Assembly: GCA_020091685.1 (NCBI GenBank)
Contig: CM034592.1
Location: 38,904,705-38,968,704 of the forward strand
Length of the DNA stretch: 64,000 bases
Source of the DNA: Lutjanus erythropterus
Lineage: Eukaryota > Chordata > Actinopteri > Lutjaniformes > Lutjanidae
Direction: 5' to 3'
Each line of letters begins with the position of its first letter. Position 1 is the stretch's first letter. Below are positions 36,159-47,720 of this stretch, piece after piece. The position numbers and the translations under genes were made by a program. The notes under the pieces were generated by a model. That model had not been told where the DNA came from, made no database searches, and saw nothing but the letters and a program-made list of their open reading frames with translations.

Positions 36159-36964
36159 AGCAAGTGTGCAGCTAACTCATCTTGTTTCTTAACATACTCA
36201 ACACACTCGTATGGCTAAGCACATCACCACTTTCGCTGCTTGGATTCCACCAGCGTGGGGACCACGAGGATGCTTCTGGGAAATGATGTGTAGTGTCATC
36301 TAAGAGTTTTTTTAGACATCTTGTGTGCACTGAGAGTCATCCCTGCCACTTCATGTGTTTGCTTTTTGCTGAAAAGCTTCTCTCCGAGCTGAGTGCAGCT
36401 CTCCACCAAGTGTTGTGTCAAAACTGTCAATATCAAACTTACGGCATCTATTAATAACATTCATGCAGGGAGCAATGGGGAAGGTTCTGTCATCATCCTC
36501 CAGAGCCTGCTGCTCTCGATCCTGCTCTGATAAAATGTTCACCTCTGGAACCGTCACATTTTTTTTCTGAACCTGACTGTCCAGGGCTTGATCCTTGACA
36601 ACTAAAAACCGAGACTCAAGTACATATAGCTGTTATGAGTTTGTCACACCACAGGAACATGTTAATAACCACCCAACCAAATTTGAATGATTAAAAAAAT
36701 CACTGCTGATTTGGACTGACAGAGTCGCTTAAGGTAAGTTTGGCATATCAGGCATGTATCTCAGGTCCACCCAAAAAATCCTGAAAACAGAAATCACGAA
36801 CAGCAGTTTAACGGTCAACTCCACAATTCAATGCTACAAATTCGGTACAAATTTAGAAATTCAGCACAATGTAGTCTTTTCACATGTCTTCAGAAACAAT
36901 GTTCAGATATGTGAAGATGAAAAACTCTGTAACTGTGAATTAGTCTGGAATCTATATATCTGTA
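36159..36964. other. Unique-looking stretch, nothing recognised
   Basis: No gene or element is named. A 25-bp phrase at 36707-36731 recurs with one mismatch at 43008-43032. Confidence 0.4.
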
Positions 36965-37511
36965 TTTACTTATTCATTTTTCTTACAACTTTTTACTTTT
37001 TCTCCCCACATTTTAACACAAATGTTTGAACTTTCTACTCCTTACTATTTCAAAACACAATTGTTACTCAAACCTTAAACCAACATGAAAATAATGAAGA
37101 AAAAAAGACATAAGAAAAGAAAAATGGCAAAAGACGAAAACAACGTAACAAGATGAAAACGACATTAGATGAAATTGACTAAAAACATGTAACGAGACAA
37201 AAACAACATAACGGCAAAAACACTGTAACAAAATGTAAAAAGACAAAAATTACATATAAGATTTAACAAGATGCAAAAGACTTACAAGTAACACAGAAAT
37301 ACAATGTCGAAAAACACGAAACAGAGAGGGAGACTGGACTGCAGAGAAAAACTGAGGTTCAGTTAGCTTTGCACAGAAACAGCTGGTAGAAATGTTTCTT
37401 TTTAGAGGGTGACTTTTTTTTAAGTAAAAAGGTTTACCAGAGTCTTTTTTTTAAACTCAGGTATCTGTACTTCTGCTTGAGTACAAACTGTGCGTACTTT
37501 TGCCACCACTG
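36965..37511. mobile_element. hAT-like MITE, right end at gccaccactg
   Basis: The left part has 'acaactttttactttttctc' and 'gaactttctactccttac', the right part 'gtacttctgcttgagtac' and a terminal gccaccactg at 37502-37511. This is the 'cagtggtgg...acttttactt' MITE style also present at 1-462 and 4122-4320. The middle (37085-37315) is an A-rich degenerate minisatellite. Confidence 0.55.
37085..37315 (+). repeat. A-rich degenerate minisatellite
   Basis: Variants of 'gacaaaaacaacataac' repeat about nine times; the plus strand is T-poor. Opposite skew to the array at 21505-22605. Confidence 0.65.
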
Positions 37512-38649
37512 ACTGTATCAAGCCTGCCCCATTTTAAATCAATGGTTGCAGCTGACCAGACCAGATCCAGGACGGGTGGAAATCTGTCTAAACAGGAGGA
37601 GGGCCAGACGTATCTGCTAGGACAAACAAAACATGAGCTTGTAGATTCGTCTGGTTGCCAGGCTACACATGGCCTGTTCGTCTGACTCCAGCGTTATTAA
37701 TTCTATGTGTGGGCATGTTGTGAGTCGGAGACAGTGTTATCCTGGCTCCCAATATCCAACACAGTAGGCTGTTAGCCTTACCTCCACCCACCACCACTTC
37801 ATCCTTCTCACAATCAATACCTCCCCATTAAAAAGATTTCTCACTTGTCTTTGAACTTTCACCCTCAACTTTGATTGTGATTTCTCTTGACGACACCACA
37901 AGTTGTGAACCACCTTTGTTGGACTGGGCCTCTAATGTGCGATCCTGAACGTAAAGCGGCACCAGCATTTGTTTTGTTTGAGAAAACTATTTCCGCTTTG
38001 ACAAAACCATGACAACCTAATTCTATCGTTTTTTTACTGAATCAGTTTTCATCTTCTCCTTTGGTGTCATGGTTTGGAAACCTATCTTTAAAGAACAGAA
38101 ACTCTGAATCAAATTGTTAAATGGTCTAGTTGGCTGATTGGTGAGTCACCACTTAACCCAGCGTCCCTGGACTACCAGGATAAACCAGCTTGAATTTAAA
38201 TGACGATTACAACCTTTTGCATAGTGAGTTTCAGCCTCTTCCTTCTGGATGGATGTTCGTAAGTCCCAAGGTGTAGAACAAAGCAGAATAAAAATAGATT
38301 TGTTACAGCAGCCATTGCTCGGATTAACAAGTCATAGCAACATTGTACAAATGCCATAGAAGCAATGTTTATTTTAGGGCTTTTTTTCCCTCAATTTGTT
38401 GTTGAATTGTTATTTTTCTCTTTTTAAGTCCGCTTTATTGGAAACTTGAGTACTTGTATCATCATGTCTATCGACTAGGTTGTGTATAAAATGTGCGTAA
38501 AGACGTCTTACTGCAAACCAAATTTTCCTCTTGGTACAAAGTCAAGTTGTTCTCCCTTGCGTCTGAGAGGAACAGGCTCCTCACACTTCTATCTACTGTG
38601 GGTTCTTTTAGAGCATTTTGTAGCTTTCCAACAGCTTTACCCTGCTTTG
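37512..38649. other. Unique-looking stretch, nothing recognised
   Basis: No gene or element is named. Short incidental frames only. Confidence 0.45.
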
Positions 38650-39145
38650 GTCATAGATTACCCAGCAAACATGAGACATCTGCTAAACGCACAGATCATA
38701 ATGCGTTAGTTTGTCCAGGACCATATCTGCATGTCTACACAACACGCAAATCGGGTTAAATATCCGGACGTCTGACTGCAACCCCTCTTGGACGTTGACA
38801 TGCCGTTCAATATTTGAACATCTGACCAGGACATCTGTGGACGTGCAAGACTGGTGCAGGAAATCAACATGAGATTAGTGTTTTGTTTTGTTTTTGATTT
38901 GTGATTAAACAAATAAACAATATGAATAATTTACTATTGACATTTATTGTTCATGTTGGATAGATAGAGCATGCAAGAGTTTGGTGTGTTCAGTTAGGTC
39001 TAACCCTCCTGTGGACGTCAACATTGGACGTTCAGAAGACTCATAAAAACGTGCTTTCCGGCTCCACAGGGGGCATCTTTTCACTGTACAACAAGACAAC
39101 TAAAAGACGTCTTTCTGGAAGCTGGACTTTTTTCTCAGTGGGTAG
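38650..39145. repeat. Old dispersed repeat rich in GGACGT / AGACGTC
   Basis: It starts near 'ttacccagcaaacatgagac' and ends near 'ttctcagtgggtag'. Between them 'ggacgtctgact', 'ttggacgttgac', 'tgtggacgtcaac', 'ttggacgttcag' and 'aaagacgtctttc' recur. This resembles a teleost dispersed repeat built on GGACGTC phrases. Boundaries are uncertain. Confidence 0.4.
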
Positions 39146-39339
39146 ACATACCTGTCACTCATCCGTTGTGTTCTGAGGTTTGTCTATAAAACGTCCACGT
39201 CATTTTCTCCATTTTATGTAAAATTGCTATAAATATGAAAGTGCAGGTGATGCTTCTGGGAATCTGGATGGGCAAACGCTGCCGTCCCAGTCAAGATAGT
39301 ATTGTGGCTAAAAATTACCCTCCATTACAACAGTCTGTC

Positions 39340-39640
39340 ACGGTTTTGGGTGTCACTCTTATTTCCATTTTTATTTTGAAAGAATCTGTCTTCTCGTGTG
39401 TTCTGGTTGATTTTATTTCGTGCCTTTATTTTCCCATCTGTTCTCTGTGTCACCTGATTTATTAGTTTGTGTATTTAGGCCTCGTCTTTCTTTGTCTCTG
39501 ACAGTTTGTCTTCGACTCTCGCCAGTGTTTTTGCTTCTGTTTGTTTTAGTCTTTTGTACTTTCTTGAATTCATACTTTTAATCACTTTGAGCTGCACCAG
39601 TTTACATTTTCAGCTTCCACTTGAGGCTTTCTCTAACACA
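39340..39640 (+). mobile_element. Possible solo LTR relic
   Basis: C/T/G-rich wording 'gtttgtgtatttaggcctcg' + 'tctttctttgtctctgacag' is typical of U3/R regions of teleost LTR retrotransposons. TG/CA termini, a poly(A) signal and a target duplication were not found. Weak call. Confidence 0.25.
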
Positions 39641-40993
39641 GTTTGGCCTGGTCTAGTCAGGGCTAACTCAGCAGTCCAAAAGCCCAACTTATAAATAATA
39701 TTTATCTCTAGAAATTTGCCAGATTCCATCGACAGCCAATGTCAGCGGCAGCGTTATGAGGAGCAAAATGGCTTCTCTGTTTTTCAGCCCACCTCTGTGC
39801 CGTTCCCAATCTCGCAGTCACAGATACCACAAAAGAGACAGTGGATCCTGTTGGTGTTAGCAGGAACTAAAATATTTTTCCAGCAGTTTATAGATTCGAG
39901 ATGCCAGATTTTCACCTGACAACCACAATATGGTATGAGAATCCTTGGGCCAACATGGTATTTTCATTAAGCAGCTGGCTGAACCAGAAAGCTGCATTTT
40001 TCTTTGAGCATCTGTTGTGCTGCCTGTGTGTCCTTTCACATGCACAGACTTTTACATCGTGGCTTCAATTGCAGATTCAGGGGAATAAACCTGAATGGGA
40101 AGGATTGTGTGCTTCTGTACCTGGTAAAGCTGTCTTTACTCAGCCCATATGTGAATCACAGACTCTTTGTAATAGCCTGCCTCTGTCAAGAGAGAGGATG
40201 TACCTGTCAAATCATTTAAATTACTACAACCATTGTTGAGATGGAAATGCTTGGATCAGCGCTTTGACGTTGTGGAACTTCCAAGGCCCTGAAAGTATGC
40301 CTCGCTGAGTTTCGGTGTCTTTGCAAAACAGAATTATGCTCTGTGAAATGTCTCTGTCCAAACTCATGGAACTGAATCAAAATCAACAAACTCAAGTTGA
40401 GCCCGGCTGTATTTCATAAACAGTCACAGACTGTACTGCACACAGATACACATGCATAAGCCTACTTTGCATTCCCTCCATCTGAAACACAAATACACAC
40501 TTGTCTGATTCATATAACCAGTGCGCATACAGGACATTAACACGCTGGGAGTTGCATGCATGACTGTCTGGAGAGACGGGCAGTATTTCAATTAAATGTA
40601 TTTTAAATATGTATTTAATTACATTCAACAGTGACAGGCCAATTTTTTTAGAGGCTATGTTTCCGGAAGTGAAATTGCCATGCATTCAATTCAGAAAATC
40701 TTTAAGAGTTTTAAATCTGAAACCAAACCAACCAACTATGAGATGAATCATGGTCATAAAAAAACTGGATTTTATTCAAAAAAGGCAAAGACTTCATGCG
40801 TAATTATTTAAAGTGAAGGAACAATTAATCCCATAAACCATTGATAGTTCTTCTTCTTAAATGTAACTTTTGTCATTATTAAAGTGTTTATACAGTTAAT
40901 AACAGTGTTGTAACATGTTCATAGTTCATGTTGTGTGTGACTCTCTATATATATGCTTTGACATAAGGACATGATTAGTACAATTCATGTTGA
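39641..40993. other. Unique-looking stretch, nothing recognised
   Basis: No gene or element is named. The 112-codon frame at 39901-40239 has no recognisable domain and no coding bias visible by eye. Confidence 0.45.
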
Positions 40994-41026
40994 TTAAAGA
41001 TACTGTAAAGCAACAATGAATAAATT
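40994..41026 (+). repeat. Shared terminal motif 'taaagcaacaat' (copy 2)
   Basis: 'gattaaagatactgtaaagc' + 'aacaatgaataaa'; nearly the same as 42309-42342 and the complement of 31784-31813. Confidence 0.55.
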
Positions 41027-41045
41027 AATTTTTGAATACATGGGA

Positions 41046-41067
41046 ATGCTGGGAAAACACCCAGCAT
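41046..41067. repeat. Short hairpin
   Basis: Arms atgctggg and cccagcat pair exactly around the loop aaaaca, 20 bp downstream of the shared motif. Confidence 0.7.
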
Positions 41068-42308
41068 GCACCCCTGTAATTGCAGCCTCCCACCTCTAAA
41101 ATATCCTGATTGGCCACTTAAAATCAATGATGTGGAAAATTAGCAGAGCTCATCTTATCAATGTGGAGAGTTAAGGGGAGACCCATATTGAAGCTAATAA
41201 ATACCTAAAATGCGATAATATCAGTGTTGGCTTAATTATTTTTAAATTACAAATTACTTGCATTTTAATTCAGTCATTTTTTTCATACCAGTATTTTGTA
41301 TTTTAGTTTGATACATTTGATTAGCAAGTGTTTGCATCCTATTTGTATTCACTTTTTAATGTCTGACCATCTGTTTTAATTTGTTGTTACCATAAATACA
41401 CAATGACTATATTGCATGTAGGTCACATTATTAATCTCATACAGAACAATGACACTGTGACATCCATGTGCAGTATACCCACCGCAGTTTAGGTTCTTTC
41501 AAGCCTGGAATATTTCTCATTGCAGCAAAACCGTCTTGACAGAGAACCTGGAAATTACGGAGAGTTATAATCTTGGATTTTTAATTTAATTTATATACAT
41601 CTCACTCCTCCATGTTCCCTATAGTTAATGGCTTCTTGTAGACCCTTGACTGTTCATAAATCAGAAGTTCAGCTCTGGCGCCATTACAAATTGAGTGATC
41701 TAGCCAAAGCTGCTGTATCCATGAATCTTCTGAGTTGAGTGTAGGAGGAGAGAGGTGGGAGGGGGAAAACACAAACAGAAGAGCCCTACAGTATTTCCGT
41801 GTCATTATTCCATGTCAGTTTCCCAGATATGAAATAAAGCAGGTCTGATTCTTGGCTTAATACCCGAACAGTCTCCTACCAGCTGATCTCTAAATGCTTG
41901 TCAGGTGGCAGCATTTCGTGACAGAGCAAAGGGCCAGGATGATCAAATTTTGAGCCTGAAACTAGGACGGGAGGTGTCCACGCTCTGTACATGCACACAC
42001 TCATGCACATTCACAATGTATTCTGAAAAGACTCAAGGCAGATATGTTGCTGAACAACAACAACAAAACATCTTACATTATACAATTTTGTTTTTGAAAA
42101 GAAAGAACAAACAAAGTAGAGAACTGGGGAGGACTTTCACCTGAAATCCATATGGGTTACTAAACTGAACTCAATCCATGCCTTCCATCTTTTATCCAAC
42201 CTGTCTGTCTTAAGTCTTAAAGCAAATGTTAATTTTTTATCCATTACAGTAATGTTATACATCACGCAATATTTTTACTGTACTAAATCATGCAAATACG
42301 TCATCAGA
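41068..42308. other. Unique-looking stretch, nothing recognised
   Basis: No gene or element is named between the two copies of the shared motif. Confidence 0.45.
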
Positions 42309-42342
42309 GATTAAAGATGCTGTAAAGCAACAATAAATATGT
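42309..42342 (+). repeat. Shared terminal motif 'taaagcaacaat' (copy 3)
   Basis: 'gattaaagatgctgtaaagc' + 'aacaataaatatg'; one base different from copy 2 over the first 28 positions. Confidence 0.55.
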
Positions 42343-45057
42343 GTTCTGAGTTTGTCAGAACTCAGAAGTTTCAGTTTGTTTGGCTCTCTCTCTCTCTTAC
42401 TCTCTTTCCTGCTTATTCTCAATCAGCTGATTATGCGTGTTCATTTGTCAGTTAATCAACCAGATGCAGCCGCTGTCTCCATCAGCTCCATCATGTCGTT
42501 GCCGACAACCTTTAAAATCTCCTTTCTTTCAGTCATTTCAGTGTGGAATCGTTGCGACCCTTTTCCACCACATTCACCTCCGGTTCTTCATAGCCAGAGC
42601 CCAGGTTGAGCTCATCCGAAGTCCACTCCTCATTAGATCTTGATCTTCATCCGTCCCTTCACCACCACCAATGTCTAGACTCCATCGGTGGGGGGGTTCC
42701 TACATTAATCGCGGCTTCGCCACCCCCTTATACATGATGAAGTCATGATGGGGTCTAATCGCCAAAGACTGTCCACATTTGGTCTCAAAAATCATGAAAA
42801 AATTGAACAGTTTTCTCTGCTTTCAAACACTGGAGGCATGTCCACTCTGCTGCCTCCATGTCAAACACTGCTACAACCTGAAACCTGTACTAGAAGCTTT
42901 ATTGGACATGTCCAGACATGTTTGAGCCATCAGTGCCAGAAGACGGTGACAGGATGGTATTTTTTTCTTCTGTATCAGGTTGTTGGAACTGAAGTGAGCA
43001 GCTGGGCTGATTTGGACTGAGAGAGTCGCTGATGGACTTGCTACAGCCGGCGTGTTCTCCCTTTAAATTTCCAGGACGAATGGACCAGGAGGTAATCTTG
43101 CATACTACTGGATCCATTTGTGCACATTCATGAGTGTATGCTGACGGACCTCCTCCATGCCGCCGAGCCATTATGTTTGTGGGTCATCTCATCCTCGTAT
43201 GTCAAGAACGCCTTGAGGGAATTTCTTCAAACACGTTTGGCGGTCAAAGGTCACTGTACTGTGACCTCACAAAACAAAATTTGACACCAGTATCCGATGG
43301 GATACTAGCGGTGCTGGAGCAATTAAATTACAAAATAAATATAATAGTAATCATTTATAGTAACTGAGAAAAATATAGGTAGGTTTGCACTCTACTCACT
43401 GCGCTCCTCTAGTTCAGTAGCAACTTTTTTTTGCCGGTGACCAACATTATTATAAACATGTATGCTTTAGAAAAGCCAAGAAGTTGTGTTGGTGTCTTAC
43501 CAAAGTGTAAGACCTGAAAACAAGTAGCTGTTAATTTTAAAGCATCTCCAAAACACTTGATAATGATTTGTTCATCCAGACCCACAGCCTCTCCAGCACG
43601 TCTGCCTCACCCTGGACTGTTTGAGTGCTGCTGATAGATGAAACATATCCTGATCCATTTTAAGAGCCCTCATTGTATTGAGGTAAACATCATTATATAT
43701 AGTGCATTTTTTTCAGATGAGGTATTAAATAACAGCTGTAATAACTATGTTATTAATGCCTGTACACCACCTACATAACAATAGAAAATCTCATTGATAA
43801 TAAGCATTAGTAATAAGACTATAGGCGTGAGCATAAGACAGAGAGATGAAACGTTTCACATGTGTGATACTGAGAATCTTTCATCTGTTTTCTGACAGAC
43901 ACCCAGTCTTCATCACTGCCTGAGTTATGAATGTGTGGCTACTTATTTCTGTTTTGCTTGGAGTTTTGTGTCCCAACTGCAACGCCTTTATGACTTTTAG
44001 GATTATAATGAGTCTGTTGTAGCGTCTAAAGGGATTGTGAAGTTCCAAAATAGCGTTGCTCTCAAACGAATTCCTATTCCATAATTGCAATCCTACAGGA
44101 TCACCCAACACCCTACAAAACAAAAGTTTAGGACTCACTTTGTGAAATCTGAATTCTTGTTGGAAGCATTTGCTGCTGGATTATGGTTAGGCACACCGTA
44201 GTGTCTTTGTTACCTCCGTTTTCCACACTCAGGGATGAAATTTTAATGATTGGTATAACAGAGAGGCATATCTAGCCTCAGTGATGCTGCGGTGTCTCTG
44301 AAATGTTTTCAAATTTTTGTGGAAAGTATGCTGTTGTCATGCACTGGATTCCTGAAGTACTTTCTGAGCAGAGCCCCTGCAGGGAAAACCTATTGCACCT
44401 TTTAAAGAAGTGCTGGTGCCAACGCTGCGAAAGAGACATATGAGGCTGTGGACATCCAATTGATTTTCAGTCAACACATCCCTCACGTAGTCTTTTATGT
44501 GTTAAATTATTTAAGCGCCACAGCTTGAGGGAAGTGAGTTTATATCCTCCCAGAGGAATGGGTAACTTACCTGTGTCACTGAGTATTTCACACAGATTCA
44601 GCCTTATTAGTTAAATGGGTTTTCCGGATTGGCCTTTTCACCCATGGGTTGAAAAGGTCTTAAGCAGGTGCCTCTGGGCATTGCACATTATCATCATAGA
44701 GAAGGTCTCTATCATTACCACCATGTATTAGTAAATGGTCCATTCCAGCTTACCTCCGAGCATCATTTTATCATCACACAATGGACTTCCCCCCTGCAGC
44801 GCTCTTGGTAAATGACCATATTCATTATTCATCAAGGATTAGTGTCATAATCGATTTTGTCCAAACGGTCCGCATTCCACAATGTGTTCTTAATCCTACC
44901 CCCAAGAGATGCTGAACTTTGTCACATCTAATTAGGTCGCACGAGTCAGCTATACTGAGACAGCCTTTACAATTTCTTCATTACATGCCTGATAATTGGC
45001 GCCTCATTTTTTTTGGATTTAATCAAGGCCTCTGTACATTTCCAGTATTGAGACTGG
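42343..45057. other. Mostly unique stretch with one dispersed-repeat fragment
   Basis: No gene is recognised. 42640-42740 has C/T-rich wording ending near 'catacatgatga' that may be from an old retroelement. 44400-45005 lacks repeat wording and looks like a candidate conserved non-coding block. Confidence 0.4.
43185..43280 (-). repeat. Dispersed teleost repeat fragment
   Basis: The complement contains 'gaggtcacagtacagtgacc', 'tttgaccgccaaa' and 'gaagaaattccctcaaggcg', matching 14225-14400. Confidence 0.65.
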
Positions 45058-46060
45058 GTCGTAACAAGCCGTACTTTGTATGAAATTAGACAAAAACTAG
45101 AAATATGTTCTTTATTAGACAAACGTCATACCGTAATTAGACAACATACACCTAACATTGCATATTAGACTCTTTATTGAAGTGTTTTCTGGGGACCTAC
45201 GTTTTAAAAATGACAGACCATCGCAATCCAAGTAACAATAAGCCTTATCAATAAATTCTGCATTTGTTTGTGCAGAAACGGACATTCCTGACCATTTTTA
45301 CTGCCATTTCCACATACCCTATATTATCTTGATGCTTTATTGAAAACATATACATGTTAAAACTTAAATGAGAGACTACTTCATGTAGACTGAGTTCATT
45401 TCAATTTCATTTCCTCTTAACGTACATGAAGCCAACTTCATAAATGAGACAAAATAAGTGCATTTAGATGGAACTGACTCAATAGAGAAATGCTTCATAA
45501 AAGTTGTAGATATAAATCTGAAATTTGCAGAATTTCCTCCATAGACTTATTTATTTAGGGGCCCAGATAAAAATCTTCTGTGACCAACCTGTGGCACCCT
45601 TATTAGAGGGTAATGTGGGGCAAATTACAACAGAACTGTACTACAAACTTAAGTAAAGGAATATTTGTTAATGCATGACTTCACGGTCTGTAATACAGAT
45701 GATGTGATTTGATTATAGATGTAGGCATCTGTCTTGACTTCTCTGCCATTTTTCCAGGAACAGCCAAAGAAAGTGTGTGTCAAGTAGCAGATATGTGATT
45801 TGATTATAGTTTACAGTACAGTTCTGTTGCAAAGTGTCCCTAATTACCCTTTAACAGGAGTGTAATAAAGGTTCTAATAAAGGGTTTAGTTCTGTCTGAT
45901 AAAGAACATTTTTCTAGTTTTTGTCTAATTTGATGTAATGTATTGCTTGCTACATTTTTTAGTGTATCATTAGGTGTATAGTGTCTAATCTGGGTGTGAC
46001 TACTGTCTGATAAAGACTCGCTTTTGTCTAATTTAATACAAAAAACAGCTTGTTACGTCT
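45058..46060. mobile_element. Fold-back element with nested inverted arms, about 1 kb
   Basis: Outer arms: 'gtaacaagc' at 45061-45069 pairs with 'gcttgttac' at 46048-46056. Inward of these, 'aaattagacaaaaactagaa' + 'atatgttctttattagac' pairs with the complement of 45890-45945. Inner arms: 'cagaactgta' at 45631-45640 pairs with 45817-45826, with further matching either side. The left arm is about 340 bp longer than the right. The right arm carries the 'attagaca...' unit twice. No transposase frame is visible, and I do not recognise the family. Confidence 0.65.
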
Positions 46061-46336
46061 TATGACTGTAAAGTAAAATATGGCCGAGACATGTTGGTAT
46101 GACAGCTTGTTAGAGCATGTACTTAAAACCAGACAGGTGTGGGCTCATTTAGCATTCCTCGTATGTGAAAACCCACTTTGGCTATAAACCTGATTCTGAT
46201 GCAACATATGAAACATGCTTCTCATGAGCATGCAAGCGAAATAGTTAAAACTCTGATTTTGTTGAATTATGATCCACTTGGCGATTCAGAAAGGATGAGC
46301 GCTCTGCCTTTCAACTCACTGAGTTGTCTGTATCTC

Positions 46337-46338
<2 letters not shown>

Positions 46339-46388
<50 letters not shown>
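46339..46388 (+). repeat. (TG)25 microsatellite
   Basis: Fifty bases of uninterrupted TG. A His/Thr-repeat frame on the minus strand across it is an artefact. Confidence 0.98.
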
Positions 46389-46391
<3 letters not shown>

Positions 46392-46417
46392 GTGTCCTGT
46401 ATCTCCTCCCCCTCCAG

Positions 46418-46582
46418 CCCTCTGGTGATGACCGTCCTGTTCTCCATTCCCAGCTGCGAGATGGACCTGTGGTGCATGTGACATCTGTATCTGCCAATGG
46501 ACGTGCTAAGCCTGTCAGCTCCACGGCGCTCAGCCTGTCAGTCAGCCTTGCCACGAACAGCCTGGGACCACAGCTGTCATAA
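46418..46582 (+). CDS. Candidate 3'-terminal coding exon, product unknown
   Basis: The sequence after a pyrimidine-rich acceptor (tctcctccccctccag, AG at 46416-46417) is open for 54 codons to a TAA at 46580-46582. The peptide begins PSGDDRPVLHSQLRDGPVVH and ends NSLGPQLS; its base composition and G/C-rich third positions differ from the AT-rich surroundings. A second acceptor-like AG lies in the same phase at 46452-46453. I recognise no family. Against it: no AATAAA is seen within several hundred bases downstream, and the frame could be chance in a locally GC-rich patch. If real, it would be the last exon of a plus-strand gene entering from the left. Confidence 0.2.
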   Translation, partial: PSGDDRPVLHSQLRDGPVVHVTSVSANGRAKPVSSTALSLSVSLATNSLGPQLS

Positions 46583-47607
46583 TGATCCAACAATAGAAAA
46601 GAACAATCTGCTGATCTTCTCTTAGCCTGACTGAAACTATGGGTGTTCTTGAAACAGTCGTCAGCTTGTCTTTTTCAACTGATATAGACCAGATACAGAA
46701 CATGTCTCCTCTCTCTCTTTGCCTTTACCATTATTCAAATTTATGCCCCTCTACTTCTAGTTATTATGATAATGATGTTGATGATTAGTATTACACAACA
46801 AACAATTTAAGGAATAGCATCTGCAGAACATTGACGATGCCTCTGCACTGAGAAGTTCACCTGATTGGTTGGAAGAGTAGGAAATAGCGCTGTTTTTCAG
46901 TAGATTCACATTTTCAGCAATTCTTTAAAGGTTAATTCAGGTATTTTTGAAACTGGGCCCAATGTTTTACATATTTTGGAGGTCTAAATGACTAAGAAGT
47001 ACAAAAAGTTTTGGAATTTGTCCAGTAGATTGCACCAGCGGGCTGCAGCGTAATCCTCAGAGGCAAATGCACAACGTTCGCATTGCAAACCTTCGTGCTC
47101 AATACTGATTCATTGCTCAGATCTTTTTTTTTTTTAATTATTTTGGGCTGTTCATATATTTTTTTAAAATGTGGCCAATATCAGATTCCAGATGGTCCAG
47201 ATGGTGCATAAGAACAATAACAAAGACTTCCCACACAGCACAGTGTTGTCTGACAGTAAACATGGAGGCCACTGAAGTCAGCGTTTTAGGTTTCATTTAG
47301 GCTGTAAGTTGATTCGCAGTATAAGCCAGCAAATTAATGAGCAGATGATAACGAGGACGAGGATGAAGAGAAAGAGAGACCGATATTTAATTATGGCTCT
47401 TTGTGAAGCGCTTGCAGCTACTTCGGTGTAAACGAGTGACCACATACATGAGAGCCGTAAGTGATGACAGGAACGGCTTCAGAGAAGAATTATATCCAAA
47501 ATTTCAGGATGTCAAAGGCTACTTTTAATTAGGCCTCGTCAGCGGACGTCCACAAGGGTCTTGCAGCGAGATACTTCAAGATGAGTGAGTGACATAAAAG
47601 TCAAATG
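46583..47607. other. Non-coding stretch; unique block at 47280-47580
   Basis: 46925-47050 ('aaaggttaattcaggtattt', 'gaaactgggccc') resembles an old dispersed repeat end. 47280-47580 lacks repeat wording and may be conserved non-coding DNA. No gene is recognised. Confidence 0.35.
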
Positions 47608-47720
47608 AATTGACCCTTCACTAAACCCCGTCTCCAAACAGTACCTGTCCAATCATAGGTTAGCAACCGCAACTAGAGCTGTCAAGCTTTCCGTTTCTCT
47701 ACATGTTGAAGAGGTGTGCA
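47608..47720 (+). mobile_element. Terminal fragment of the same DNA-transposon family as 57527-58871
   Basis: 'gaattgacccttcactaaac' + 'cccgtctccaaacag', 'tgtccaatcataggttagca' and 'gagctgtcaagctttcc' match the left end at 57519-57600 ('aattgatccctcgctaagcc', 'tgtcaagctttcg'). No right end was found, so this is a one-ended relic, or an element whose interior continues into 47721-48350. Confidence 0.6.

Noticed and set aside
46267-46593. 108-codon minus-strand frame with a His/Thr repeat
   Set aside because: The repeat is the translated complement of (TG)25; no domain on either side.
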